From positions 124,001 through 188,000 of the forward strand of contig NZ_JAGEOJ010000007.1 in assembly GCF_017573505.1 (NCBI RefSeq): DNA of 64,000 nt. Direction: 5' to 3'. A program made the translations under genes and the position numbers. This DNA comes from Actinomadura barringtoniae (GTDB taxonomy: Bacteria; Actinomycetota; Actinomycetes; Streptosporangiales; Streptosporangiaceae). The notes beneath the pieces are model-generated. The model was given only the letters and a program-made list of their open reading frames with translations, was not told the DNA's origin and ran no database searches. This document shows positions 52,085 through 60,780 of this stretch, one piece after another; within the stretch, counting starts at the first letter, position 1, and each line of letters opens with the position of its first letter.

Positions 52085-52891
52085 GTGCCTGAAGTGAATG
52101 GACATGCTCCCGGGTGGCCGTCGTGGGCGGAGCTCGCCAGTCCCGACTTTGAGGCGTCCGATAGCTTCTATTGCGGATTGTTCGGGTGGTACGCGTACAC
52201 GCTGACGGTGGCCGGCATGGGCGACTACAGGGTGTTCACGCTCGGCGATGTTCAGGGCCCCGAGGTGGCCGGGATGCAGGCCCTTGCCGATGATGCCCAG
52301 CGGCCCTCATGGGCGTGCTATTTCCGGACGGATGACGTTCAGGGGACCGTTGATCTGATCAAGGCCGAGGGCGGGCACGAGCTCGTTCCGGTCACCGATG
52401 TCTCGGATCTGGGTCAGATGGCGTTGTGCGCGGACGCCCAGGGCGCGGAGTTCGCCTTGTGGAAGCCGGGCAACATGGGCGGCGCAGGGGTCGTCGACGA
52501 GCCCGCGGCGATGTGCTGGGTCGAGTTGGCCTGCCGCGACGTGGAGGAGGCACGGCGCTTCTACGGGAAGGTCTTCGGGTGGACGGCCGTGGGCCGGAAT
52601 TACCACTCGTCGCTGTACACGAACTTCAAAGTCGGCGACTGGTCGGTGGCGGGCATGGTCCTCATGGACGAGCGGTGGCCGCCCCACTATCCGGCGCACT
52701 GGATCCCCTACTTCTGGGTCGAGGATTGCGATGCCTCGGCCGAAAGGGCCGTTGAGCTCGGGGGCAAGCTTCGGATTCCGCCTACGGACATCCAGCCTGG
52801 GCGGTACGCGATGATGACCGACCCGACCGGAGCCCGCCTGGCGATCATTTCTCCGGCTCCGGGTGAGGGCAGGGCCCGGCCTCCGCTGTGA
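52085..52891 (+). CDS. two-domain VOC (glyoxalase/bleomycin-resistance) protein
   Basis: 268 residues from GTG 52085. Two similar VOC halves (WAELASPDFEASDSFYCGLFGW and WVELACRDVEEARRFYGKVFGW), each with the beta-alpha-beta-beta-beta layout. This arrangement is common in actinobacterial proteins such as those beside oxidoreductases. Ligand unknown. Confidence 0.87.
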   Translation: MPEVNGHAPGWPSWAELASPDFEASDSFYCGLFGWYAYTLTVAGMGDYRVFTLGDVQGPEVAGMQALADDAQRPSWACYFRTDDVQGTVDLIKAEGGHELVPVTDVSDLGQMALCADAQGAEFALWKPGNMGGAGVVDEPAAMCWVELACRDVEEARRFYGKVFGWTAVGRNYHSSLYTNFKVGDWSVAGMVLMDERWPPHYPAHWIPYFWVEDCDASAERAVELGGKLRIPPTDIQPGRYAMMTDPTGARLAIISPAPGEGRARPPL

Positions 52892-52919
52892 AGGCGCCAA
52901 TGGTGGTCTGAACCACTGG

Positions 52920-53168
52920 CTACAGGATGAAGGCGACCAGTAGCCACCAGCGCAGGAAGAACATCCCGATCATCCCGGCCGCGATCAGCAGCCAGGCGCG
53001 TAGAGAGACCCGCCTACGGGTCACGAATACTGCGATCACGGCGGCGATCACGCCGAGTTCGGGCATCAGCAGCGTCAGCGACAGCACCAGCAGGGCCACG
53101 CTCGCCGTCCGCCGGCGGGCCGAGCCTGCGCCTGAACGGCGCTGGGTCTCGTTCTGCGTGGGATTCAA
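52920..53168 (-). CDS. small two-helix membrane protein
   Basis: About 82 residues if started at TTG 53168; the frame is open well upstream but shows no good start. Two hydrophobic segments (ASVALLVLSLTLLMPELGVI and LLIAAGMIGMFFLRWWLLVA) around a basic loop. Function unknown; start uncertain. Confidence 0.45.
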   Translation of the reverse strand: MNPTQNETQRRSGAGSARRRTASVALLVLSLTLLMPELGVIAAVIAVFVTRRRVSLRAWLLIAAGMIGMFFLRWWLLVAFIL

Positions 53169-53468
53169 TGGCGTCCTGTCATTGGGACCTCGGGCAGGAT
53201 CAGGTGCCGTCAGCGTGTGCTTGGAGATGCGGCTGCGGGCATTGATCGTGGCGGCACCGCAGCCAGCAGAGATTAGCCGACATGAAGACATGAACCGGAC
53301 ACCGCCGGATGGGGGCCTTGGAAGTCTCGGGTGGCACGGTCCAGTTGAGGTCCATCTGGGATGACTTCGTTCTGTAAGGACGTCTTTGTCGCGTCTGTTG
53401 TTGTTCACCTGGCCGTGCGATGCTGGCCACCAAAGCGTGCTCTCCCCGAGATCTGAGGAGTCCGCATC
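53169..53468. other. intergenic, nothing recognised
   Basis: No conserved frame or structure seen. It probably contains the divergent promoters of the small membrane protein and the CYTH-CHAD gene. Confidence 0.4.
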
Positions 53469-54929
53469 GTGGCCATGAACCACCTTGAGATCGAGCGCAA
53501 ATACGATGCCGACGCCGACTTCGCGGTGCCTGAGATGGACGGGCTGCCGGGAGTGGCTGAGACGGAGCCCCCCAAGGTGCATCGGTTGTCGGCTACCTAC
53601 TTCGACACGGAGGATCAACGGCTGGCCTCGTACGGGATCACGCTGCGACGGAGACGGGGCGGGGAAGACGCCGGGTGGCATCTGAAGATTCCTGCTGGGC
53701 CCGACTCGAGGAATGAGCTGCGGGCTCCCTTGGGGCGGGCTCAGGTCGTACCGGCGAAGTTGGCCGGGCTGGTGGCGGCGTATGTGAGGGGTGCGTCTCT
53801 GCGGCCTATTGCGGTGCTGGAGACGGTGCGGACCGAGATCCGGCTGCTCGATGATCGCGGGGTGCCGCTGGCCGAGCTGGCGGACGACCTGGTGACCGGG
53901 CGGGTCATGGGGCAGGACGGCGAGAGCTCCTGGCGCGAGGTCGAGGTCGAGCTGGGGGAGGCGGGGGGCCTGGATTTTCTTAAGGCTGCCGAGAAGCGGC
54001 TTAAGAAGGCCGGGGCTCGGCCTGCCTCATCGGGTTCCAAGCTCGGGCGGCTGCTGGGGCGGGAGCCTGACGAGGTGCGGAAGGGCGGTGACACTGCCGG
54101 GGATGCTGTCGTCGGGTATCTGGCTGAGCAGGTGGCCGCGCTTTTGCGGTACGACCCTCGGGCTCGGCTGGCGGAGTTCGATGCCGTCCATCGGATGCGG
54201 GTGGCCACGCGGAGGATCCGGAGTGCGCTGCAGAGCTATCGGGCGATCGTCGATCGCAAGCACACCGATGAGGTGCGGGCGGAGCTGAAGTGGCTCGCGG
54301 AGGAGCTCGGGGCCGTACGGGACCTTGAGGTCCTGCGGATGCACTTCACGGCTCGCCTGGAGGAAGTTGGGGAGCCAGCGGAGCAGGACTGGCTGAAGAG
54401 CATCGGGCGCCATGAGGAGGCCGCTTACCGGCGGCTGAACGTGGTTCTCAAGGAGCCGCGGTACTTCGCCTTGCTGGATGCCCTGGATGCGCTCGTGGCG
54501 GAGCCTCCGTTGACTGAGCGGGCGGAGAAGGGGGCGACCGTGGAGTTGCCCAAGCTCGTGAAGCGGTCGTGGAAGCGGCTGGTGAAAGCGCATCGGGCCG
54601 TCGCGAACGCCGAGCATGTGGAAGAAGCGCGTCATGAGATGCGCAAGTCGGCCAAGAAGGCTCGGTACGCGGCTGAGCTGGCCGTTCCTGTGCTGGGCCA
54701 GGCCGCCAAGGACGTGGCCAAGAATGCCAAGCGGGTGCAGGAGGTCCTGGGGGATTACCAGGACGGGGTGATCGCCATGGATCACCTGCGGGACGCCGCC
54801 ACGAGGGTGACGGAACGGTCTGAGGCGTTCACGATCGGCGTGCTGTACGGGGTGGAGCGCTGTGAGGCGCTTCGGTCCATCAGCAAGCTGGAGGCGACCT
54901 GGGAGGAGACCTCTCCGCCGTCGTTCTAG
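53469..54929 (+). CDS. CYTH and CHAD domain protein
   Basis: 486 residues. The N-terminal CYTH tunnel domain starts with the ExExK signature LEIERKYD (about 5-12) and spans to about 200. The CHAD helical domain (about 215-480) has HRMRVATRRIRSALQSYR and EELGAVRDLEVL. CYTH enzymes hydrolyse triphosphates and CHAD binds polyphosphate, so this fits with the neighbouring ppk. Convergent with the Nudix gene. Confidence 0.9.
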   Translation: MAMNHLEIERKYDADADFAVPEMDGLPGVAETEPPKVHRLSATYFDTEDQRLASYGITLRRRRGGEDAGWHLKIPAGPDSRNELRAPLGRAQVVPAKLAGLVAAYVRGASLRPIAVLETVRTEIRLLDDRGVPLAELADDLVTGRVMGQDGESSWREVEVELGEAGGLDFLKAAEKRLKKAGARPASSGSKLGRLLGREPDEVRKGGDTAGDAVVGYLAEQVAALLRYDPRARLAEFDAVHRMRVATRRIRSALQSYRAIVDRKHTDEVRAELKWLAEELGAVRDLEVLRMHFTARLEEVGEPAEQDWLKSIGRHEEAAYRRLNVVLKEPRYFALLDALDALVAEPPLTERAEKGATVELPKLVKRSWKRLVKAHRAVANAEHVEEARHEMRKSAKKARYAAELAVPVLGQAAKDVAKNAKRVQEVLGDYQDGVIAMDHLRDAATRVTERSEAFTIGVLYGVERCEALRSISKLEATWEETSPPSF

Positions 54930-54958
54930 CGGGCGTGGGTCGTTCTAGCGGGCGTGGG
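54921..54958. repeat. 19-bp duplication carrying both convergent stop codons
   Basis: TCGTTCTAGCGGGCGTGGG occurs at 54921 and again at 54940. The CTAG in copy 1 gives the stop of the CYTH-CHAD gene; the CTAG in copy 2 gives the stop of the opposite Nudix gene. Confidence 0.95.
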
Positions 54959-55862
54959 ATGAGTGGCGTTCCAGGGCGGCGATCGTAGAGGTGTCCTCGG
55001 CTATGTGGGCTACCCAGAAGGCGCCCTTGCGGAGGCTGGGGTCGTCGGGGACCTTTTCGCCCAGGCGGCGGCAGAGGCCGGCTACCAGGTCCGAGACGAT
55101 CTCGCCGTGGGTGCAGACGACGGCGGGTTCGCCCTCTTCGACCAGGCGCAGCAGGAGGTCGGTGGCGCGCTCGGGGTCGGCGTCGCCGACGGTGATGGAG
55201 CGGTCGGTGGTGATGTCGGCGCCGGTGGCTCGGGCGTACGGGAGGAGCGTCTCGATGCAGCGGGCGGTGGCTGAGGCGATCAGGCGGGTCGGGCCGTACG
55301 AGCTCAGGAGGCCGGCCAGGAGGGTCGCCTCGTTGCGGCCGCGCTCGTCCAGGGGGCGGAGCTCGTCCGGGTCCTCCCACTGGCGCTTCTCCCCCGCCGA
55401 GCCGTGCCGCAGGATGATCAGCGGCCAGGTGCGGAGGGGGCCCGCCTCGAACTCGCGCAGCAGGTCGACGTCGTGGGAGTACGAGAGGCGCCGGGCGGCG
55501 GCCGGGACGGTCAGCCACTCCAGGCGGTCGACCTCGTCGTTCGGCTCGAACGGGACGGAGTCGCCGCGGGCCGCCCAGTAGTCGACGCGCTTGGTGCCGC
55601 CCTCGCGGGCGGGGTAGGAGCTGGTCGGGAGGCGGCGGCCGAGGCGGGGCAGGACGCCGGTCTCCTCCTCGACCTCGCGTACGGCGGCGCGGAGCACGTG
55701 CTCGCCCACCTTCAGCTTGCCCTTGGGGAACGACCAGTCGTCGTACTTGGGCCGGTGGATCAGCGCGACCTGCGGCCCCGCGGTCCCCGGCTCGTCGCCG
55801 TCCCGCCACAGGACTGCGCCCGCGGCCCTCACATCGGCGTCGCCCCGCGAGGGGTCAGCCAT
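54945..55862 (-). CDS. Nudix hydrolase fused to histidine phosphatase (MutT1-like)
   Basis: 305 residues. Nudix domain (about 10-140) with GKLKVGEHVLRAAVREVEEE, then a SixA/histidine-phosphatase domain (about 150-300) with catalytic LRHGSAG and CTHGE. This is the layout of mycobacterial MutT1, which cleans oxidised nucleotides and Ap4A-type compounds. It overlaps ppk by 8 bases, so the two are co-translated. Confidence 0.9.
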   Translation of the reverse strand: MADPSRGDADVRAAGAVLWRDGDEPGTAGPQVALIHRPKYDDWSFPKGKLKVGEHVLRAAVREVEEETGVLPRLGRRLPTSSYPAREGGTKRVDYWAARGDSVPFEPNDEVDRLEWLTVPAAARRLSYSHDVDLLREFEAGPLRTWPLIILRHGSAGEKRQWEDPDELRPLDERGRNEATLLAGLLSSYGPTRLIASATARCIETLLPYARATGADITTDRSITVGDADPERATDLLLRLVEEGEPAVVCTHGEIVSDLVAGLCRRLGEKVPDDPSLRKGAFWVAHIAEDTSTIAALERHSSHAR

Positions 55863-57942
55863 CGACGGTCCTCCAACGGCGGCTCTTGACCAGGTGGGTC
55901 TGGATGTCCAGCAGCGGCTCGTCGGTCATGTGGGAACGGCGCGTCCACAGGCCGTCCTCGCCGGCCAGCCACCAGGCCTGGGTGCCGTCGTCCATGGCCT
56001 TGTCCATCAGCTGGATCAGGTCGGCGCGGTGGGCCCGCTCGCGGACCCTGACGAGGGCCTCCACGCGGCGGTCGAGGTTGCGGTGCATGAGGTCGGCGCT
56101 GCCGATCCACACCTCGGGCTCGCCGGCGTTCTCGAACGCGAAGACCCGCGAGTGCTCCAGGAAACGGCCGAGGACGCTGCGGACGCGGATCGTCTCGGAG
56201 AGGCCGGGAACGCCGGGGCGGAGCGCGCAGATGCCGCGTACCCAGATGTCCACGGGCACACCGGCGCGCGAGGCCTGGTAGAGGGCGTCGATGACGACCT
56301 CGTCGACCAGCGAGTTGCACTTGATGCGGATCCGGGCCGGGCGGCCGGCGCGCTGGTTCTCGATCTCGCGCTCGATGCGCAGGACGAGGCCGGAGCGCAG
56401 GCTGTGCGGGGCGACCAGAAGACGGCTGTAGGAGTTCTGCCGGGAGTAGCCGGTCAGGTGGTTGAACAGGACGCTGACGTCCTCGCCGACGTCGGGGTCG
56501 GCGGTGAAAAGCCCGAAGTCCTCGTACAGGCGCGCGGTCTTCGGGTGGTAGTTGCCGGTGCCGATGTGGCAGTAGCGGCGCAGGGTGCCGTCGCGTTCCT
56601 GCCGTACGACCAGGGCGAGCTTGCAGTGCGTCTTCAGGCCCACGAAGCCGTAGACGACGTGGCAGCCGGCCTTCTCCAGCTCGCGCGCCCAGGCGATGTT
56701 GGCGCGCTCGTCGAACCTGGCCTTCAGCTCGACCACGACGACGACCTGCTTGCCCTCCTCGGCCGCGTTGATCAGCGCGGTCACGATCGGCGAGTCGCCG
56801 CTCGTCCGGTAGAGGGTCTGCTTGATCGCCAGCACGCGCGGGTCGACCGCCGCGTCCTCGATGAAGCGCTGGACGGTCGTGGTGAACGAGTCGTAGGGGT
56901 GGTGGACGAGGACGTCCCGCTCACGGATGGCCGCGAAGATGTTCGCGTCCTCCGGGAGCGCCTCCTTGGAGGGAACGAAAGGGGAGTACTTGAGCTCCGG
57001 GCGGTCCAGGTCGGCGATGGCCGACAGGCCCGCCAGGTCCAGGGGGCCGTCGACCTTGTAGATCTGGCCCTCGTCGATGTTGAGCTCGGTGGTGAGCAGG
57101 TCCAGCACCTCGCCGGAGATCGAGCCCTCGACCTCCAGCCGGACGACCGGGCCGAAGCGGCGGCGCAGCAGCTCGCGTTCCAGCGCCTGCAGCAGGCCCT
57201 CGCTGATGTCGTCGTCGATCTCCAGGTCCTGGTTGCGGGTGACCCGGAACGCGTGGTGCTCCACGACCTCCATGCCGACGAACAGCTGGCCGAGGTGGGC
57301 GGCGATGACGTCCTCGAGCGGGGTGAAGCGGTTGGGCGAGGCCGGGATGAACCGCGGCAGCACCGGCGGCACCTTGACGCGGGCGAACATCGTGGCGTCG
57401 GTCTCGGGGTCGCGCACTATCACCGCGAGGTTGAGCGAGAGCCCCGAGATGTAGGGGAACGGGTGCGCGGAGTCCACGACCAGCGGGGTCAGCACCGGGT
57501 AGATCCGGTCGCGGAACAGGCGGCGCATCTCCGCCTGCTCGGTGTCGGCGAGCTGGTCCCAGCGGAGGATCTCGATGCCCTCCTTGTCGAGCGCCGGGAG
57601 GACGTCGTCGCGGAAGGAGGCGGCGTGCCTCAGCATGAGCTCGCGGGCGACGGTGGCGGTGCGTTCCAGAACCTCGCGGGGCTGGCGGCCGCTGGCGGAC
57701 TGAACGGCGAGGCCGGTCGCCATGCGGCGGGTCAGCCCGGCGACCCGCACCATGAAGAACTCGTCGAGGTTGCTCGCGAAGATCGACAGGAACCTGACGC
57801 GCTCCAGCAGCGGCAGCTTCGGGTCCTCTGCGAGTTCCAGGACACGCTGGTTGAAACGGAGCCAGCTCTCCTCGCGGTCCAGGAAGCGGTCGTCGGGCAG
57901 CGGCTCCTCATTGAGGGGGATATGTCCTGGATTGACGCTCAT
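55855..57942 (-). CDS. ppk: polyphosphate kinase 1
   Basis: 695 residues with all four PPK1 domains. The phosphoacceptor His lies in HIGTGNYH (about 459-466). It builds polyphosphate from ATP reversibly at the membrane. Downstream Nudix-phosphatase and the CYTH-CHAD protein form a polyphosphate group. A possible PHO-box pair precedes the gene. Confidence 0.95.
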   Translation of the reverse strand: MSVNPGHIPLNEEPLPDDRFLDREESWLRFNQRVLELAEDPKLPLLERVRFLSIFASNLDEFFMVRVAGLTRRMATGLAVQSASGRQPREVLERTATVARELMLRHAASFRDDVLPALDKEGIEILRWDQLADTEQAEMRRLFRDRIYPVLTPLVVDSAHPFPYISGLSLNLAVIVRDPETDATMFARVKVPPVLPRFIPASPNRFTPLEDVIAAHLGQLFVGMEVVEHHAFRVTRNQDLEIDDDISEGLLQALERELLRRRFGPVVRLEVEGSISGEVLDLLTTELNIDEGQIYKVDGPLDLAGLSAIADLDRPELKYSPFVPSKEALPEDANIFAAIRERDVLVHHPYDSFTTTVQRFIEDAAVDPRVLAIKQTLYRTSGDSPIVTALINAAEEGKQVVVVVELKARFDERANIAWARELEKAGCHVVYGFVGLKTHCKLALVVRQERDGTLRRYCHIGTGNYHPKTARLYEDFGLFTADPDVGEDVSVLFNHLTGYSRQNSYSRLLVAPHSLRSGLVLRIEREIENQRAGRPARIRIKCNSLVDEVVIDALYQASRAGVPVDIWVRGICALRPGVPGLSETIRVRSVLGRFLEHSRVFAFENAGEPEVWIGSADLMHRNLDRRVEALVRVRERAHRADLIQLMDKAMDDGTQAWWLAGEDGLWTRRSHMTDEPLLDIQTHLVKSRRWRTVDG

Positions 57943-57960
57943 GGTGGTAATAGTCCCTGG

Positions 57961-57982
57961 CCAAGATGAACAGCAGTCGAAC
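57961..57982 (-). promoter_or_regulatory. possible PHO box upstream of ppk
   Basis: Read on the minus strand, GTTCGACTGCT is followed directly by GTTCATCTTGG, two 11-base units with the GTTC core of actinobacterial PhoP direct repeats, about 20-40 bases before the ppk start. The match beyond GTTC is weak. Confidence 0.3.
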
Positions 57983-58183
57983 GGGCATGTTTCGATCTCT
58001 GTCAGATGAACCGATCATGCCCAGCAGTGCCGAAGATCATTCGGCGGCCTCGCGCGTCGGAACAGTCCCATTCTCCCCCATCATCCGGGACCTCACTCAC
58101 CCCCGTCGTTAGGCATCGCGAACAGCGGGCATGGGAGATGTTTCACAAGAAGTCCCACACGACGCAGGGGCGGAGGAGGACCG

Positions 58184-58669
58184 ATGACCGAGCGACTCTC
58201 CGGCGATCTCGCCGGCGCGCCGACGTCGGAGCTCGTCAAGCAACTGAGCGAACAGAGCGCACGGCTGGTGCGCGAGGAGATGCGCCTCGCCCAGCTGGAG
58301 CTGAAGCAGAAGGGCGGCCGTGCCGCCAAGGGGGCCAAGCTGTACGGCGGGGCCGGAGTGACCGCGCTGTACGGCGGGGGCGCCCTGGTGGCGGCGATCG
58401 TCGCCGCGCTGGCCCTGGCCCTGCCCACCTGGGCCGCCGCGATCATCGTGAGCGCCGTGCTCTTCGTGGTGGCGGCCGTACTGGCTCAGCGGGGCAAGAA
58501 GGAGATGGCCCTGGCCACGCCGCCCAAGCCCGAGCAGTCGGCCGAGAGCGTGCGCGCCGACGTTCAGGAGATCAAGGAAGAAGTGAAGTCCAAGGGCGGC
58601 AGCACCAAGGCCAAGGACGGGGTCAAGGACGAGGCCACAGCGAAGGCCAAGGGCGGGAGCGTGCGGTGA
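58184..58669 (+). CDS. phage-holin-superfamily (holin-X) membrane protein
   Basis: 161 residues. An amphipathic N-terminal helix (SELVKQLSEQSARLVREEMRLAQ), two TM helices (about 57-78 and 85-105) and a Lys/Glu/Ala-rich tail. This is the actinobacterial putative holin-X/DUF1469 type, normally paired with DUF3618, as here. It is not a sign of prophage. Confidence 0.85.
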   Translation: MTERLSGDLAGAPTSELVKQLSEQSARLVREEMRLAQLELKQKGGRAAKGAKLYGGAGVTALYGGGALVAAIVAALALALPTWAAAIIVSAVLFVVAAVLAQRGKKEMALATPPKPEQSAESVRADVQEIKEEVKSKGGSTKAKDGVKDEATAKAKGGSVR

Positions 58670-58956
58670 CCAGCGAGGACAGGGAGATCCGGGCCCAGGA
58701 GGAACGGATCGAGCAGGCGCGCGAGGAACTGGGCGAGACCGTCGCCGAGCTGTCCTCGCGCGCCGACATCAAGGCCCGGGCCAAGGAGAAGACCACCGAG
58801 ATCGGTGAACGGGCGCGGGACGCGACCCCCGACGTCGCGATCAAGGCGGCTCAGGAGGCGCGCCGGCGGCCGAGAGTGGTCGCCGGGTTCGCGGCCGCCG
58901 CGGCGGGACTGATGGCCGGCCGTTACATTCTGCGACGGAAACAAGCCAGAAAGTAA
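58666..58956 (+). CDS. DUF3618 protein
   Basis: 96 residues, GTG start overlapping the holin-X stop (GTGA). REIRAQEERIEQAREELGET is the DUF3618 signature, followed by a helical linker and one TM helix (about 71-88). Function unknown; probably a membrane partner of the upstream protein. Confidence 0.87.
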   Translation: MTSEDREIRAQEERIEQAREELGETVAELSSRADIKARAKEKTTEIGERARDATPDVAIKAAQEARRRPRVVAGFAAAAAGLMAGRYILRRKQARK

Positions 58957-58959
58957 CAG

Positions 58960-60591
58960 TTGTCCGACCGGGAGGGACTCACGACCGGGGCGACACCGGG
59001 GTACAACCAGAGCGTGACCCCTCGCCAGCACCTCAGCAGCCAGCATCACAGGCCGACCCTCATCGAAGTGTCGTGGCCGCGCTGCTCGGTCGTGTACGGA
59101 TGCACGGGCCGGGCGATGGAGCCCTTCAAGGGCTGCGCCGCCCACCTGCGCCCCGAGGAGCTGAGCCGGGTCACCCGGGCCCTGCGGCCGGGCGCCGACC
59201 TGGACCTGCGCGGCGTCACCGTCCCGGCCGACCTGCTCGCCGCCCTGCTGGACGCGGTCACCGGCCCCGACCGGCGCCCCCACCTGGGCCGTACGCGCTT
59301 CGACGGGGCCGTCCTGCCGCCGAAATCCTCACTGCGCGGGGCATGCTTCGAGGGCGACTCCTCGTTCGACGGAACGTGCTTCATGGGCAGCGTCTCGTTC
59401 TTCGACGTGCGGTTCCTCGGCCACGTCTCGTTCCGCGGGGTGCGCTTCGCGGGCAACGCCTCCTTCCACGGGGCGCGCTTCCAGCGGCACGCGTCCCTGG
59501 ACGAGACCGTCTTCGCGGGTGACGCGCTGTTCAGCGAGGCCCGCTGGGGCGCGGACGCCTCGTTCGCCCGCGCGGTGTTCTTCGGTGCCGCCGCTTTCGA
59601 TCGTGCCGACTTCGGCCGCGACGCCGAGCTGCAGGCCGCCTGTTTCGGCGGCGCGGTGTCGTTCCGGCGGGTGCGGGTCTCGCGCCATGCCCGGTTCGAA
59701 CGCGCACGCTTCCGGCACGACCTGTGGCTGGGCCCGATGGCGGTCGGCGGGCGGCTCTGCCTGACCGACGTCGTCGCGCACGGCGGGCTGCGCGTCCACG
59801 CGGCGGCGCGCCACGTGACCGCCCGCGGCGCGACCGTACGGGGTGCGGCCGAGTTCCGGCTGCGCCGCGCCGAGCTCGATCTGGAGGGACTCGAGGTCGA
59901 GGGGCCGATGACCATCCGCACCCTCGCCCAGCCGATCCCGGGCGTACGCGAGCCCGAGACCACTGACGGCGAGGCCACCACGGTACGGCTGGTGTCGCTC
60001 CACCACACGACCGCCGCGTCGCTGGAGCTGGAGGACGTGGACCTCACCCGCTGCCGCTTCCTCGGCCTGGAGCTGCGCCAGGCCGACCGGCTGAGGCTCA
60101 GCGGCTGCTGTACGTTCTCCACCTCGGCCGGTAGCCGCTGGCGCCGCGGCGGGCGCGGCGGGCGGGCGATCCTCGCCGAGGACGCCGAGGACGCCGAGGA
60201 TGTGGCCCCCGGGAGCGACGACCGGGAGCGGGCCCGCGAGCTCGCGGTGCTCTACCAGCGGCTGGCGTTCGCGACCGACGGCGGCCTGAGCAGGGACTTC
60301 CGCTACTGCGCGCTGGAGATCCGGCGCCGCACCGAAGAAGACCAGTGGCGTCGCCTGCTCCTCCAGCTCGCCTGGTTGACCTGCGGCTACGGGCAGCGCG
60401 CGGGCCGTACGGTCGCCTCGATGGCCGTCCTGGCCGTGATCGTGGGCGGCTTGATCGTCTACGGCGGGGTGTCGCTGCCCGGCCGCATGCACCGGCCGGT
60501 GACCGTTCATCCGCACGGCCGCCAGCACCGCGCGGCCAACCGCCATCCCGGCAGCCCGAACCCCACGCCGTCCCACGGCCACGAGCGGTAA
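58960..60591 (+). CDS. pentapeptide-repeat protein with C-terminal TM helix
   Basis: 543 residues if started at TTG 58960; GTG 59014 and GTG 59068 are alternatives. A Cys-containing head (CSVVYGCTGRAMEPFKGCAAHL) precedes repeats of the Phe-centred pentapeptide form (ASFHGARFQRHASLDETVFAG; about 105-270), a mixed beta-helix region (to about 400), an acidic spacer and one TM helix (about 485-505) with a His-rich end. Related in design to the 18867 and 41879 proteins. Function unknown. Confidence 0.78.
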   Translation: MSDREGLTTGATPGYNQSVTPRQHLSSQHHRPTLIEVSWPRCSVVYGCTGRAMEPFKGCAAHLRPEELSRVTRALRPGADLDLRGVTVPADLLAALLDAVTGPDRRPHLGRTRFDGAVLPPKSSLRGACFEGDSSFDGTCFMGSVSFFDVRFLGHVSFRGVRFAGNASFHGARFQRHASLDETVFAGDALFSEARWGADASFARAVFFGAAAFDRADFGRDAELQAACFGGAVSFRRVRVSRHARFERARFRHDLWLGPMAVGGRLCLTDVVAHGGLRVHAAARHVTARGATVRGAAEFRLRRAELDLEGLEVEGPMTIRTLAQPIPGVREPETTDGEATTVRLVSLHHTTAASLELEDVDLTRCRFLGLELRQADRLRLSGCCTFSTSAGSRWRRGGRGGRAILAEDAEDAEDVAPGSDDRERARELAVLYQRLAFATDGGLSRDFRYCALEIRRRTEEDQWRRLLLQLAWLTCGYGQRAGRTVASMAVLAVIVGGLIVYGGVSLPGRMHRPVTVHPHGRQHRAANRHPGSPNPTPSHGHER

Positions 60592-60780
60592 CGAGCGGCC
60601 GCGGTCAGGGATCACCGGCGGTCACCAGGGACCTACGCGTACCGTCGCGTACTTTTGTGACGAAGGTGACAACCGGGTCCCCGGAAACTGTCCGAAGTTC
60701 TCTTCAGGGTCACAGGGCGCCGGAGGAATCCTGAACCGTCGCGTCCGGCCGCCGGAGCCGGATGCCACAGGGAGGTCCGC

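Noticed and set aside
58184..58669. prophage holin
   Set aside because: The holin-X/DUF3618 pair is a normal actinobacterial chromosomal pair; no other phage genes are nearby.
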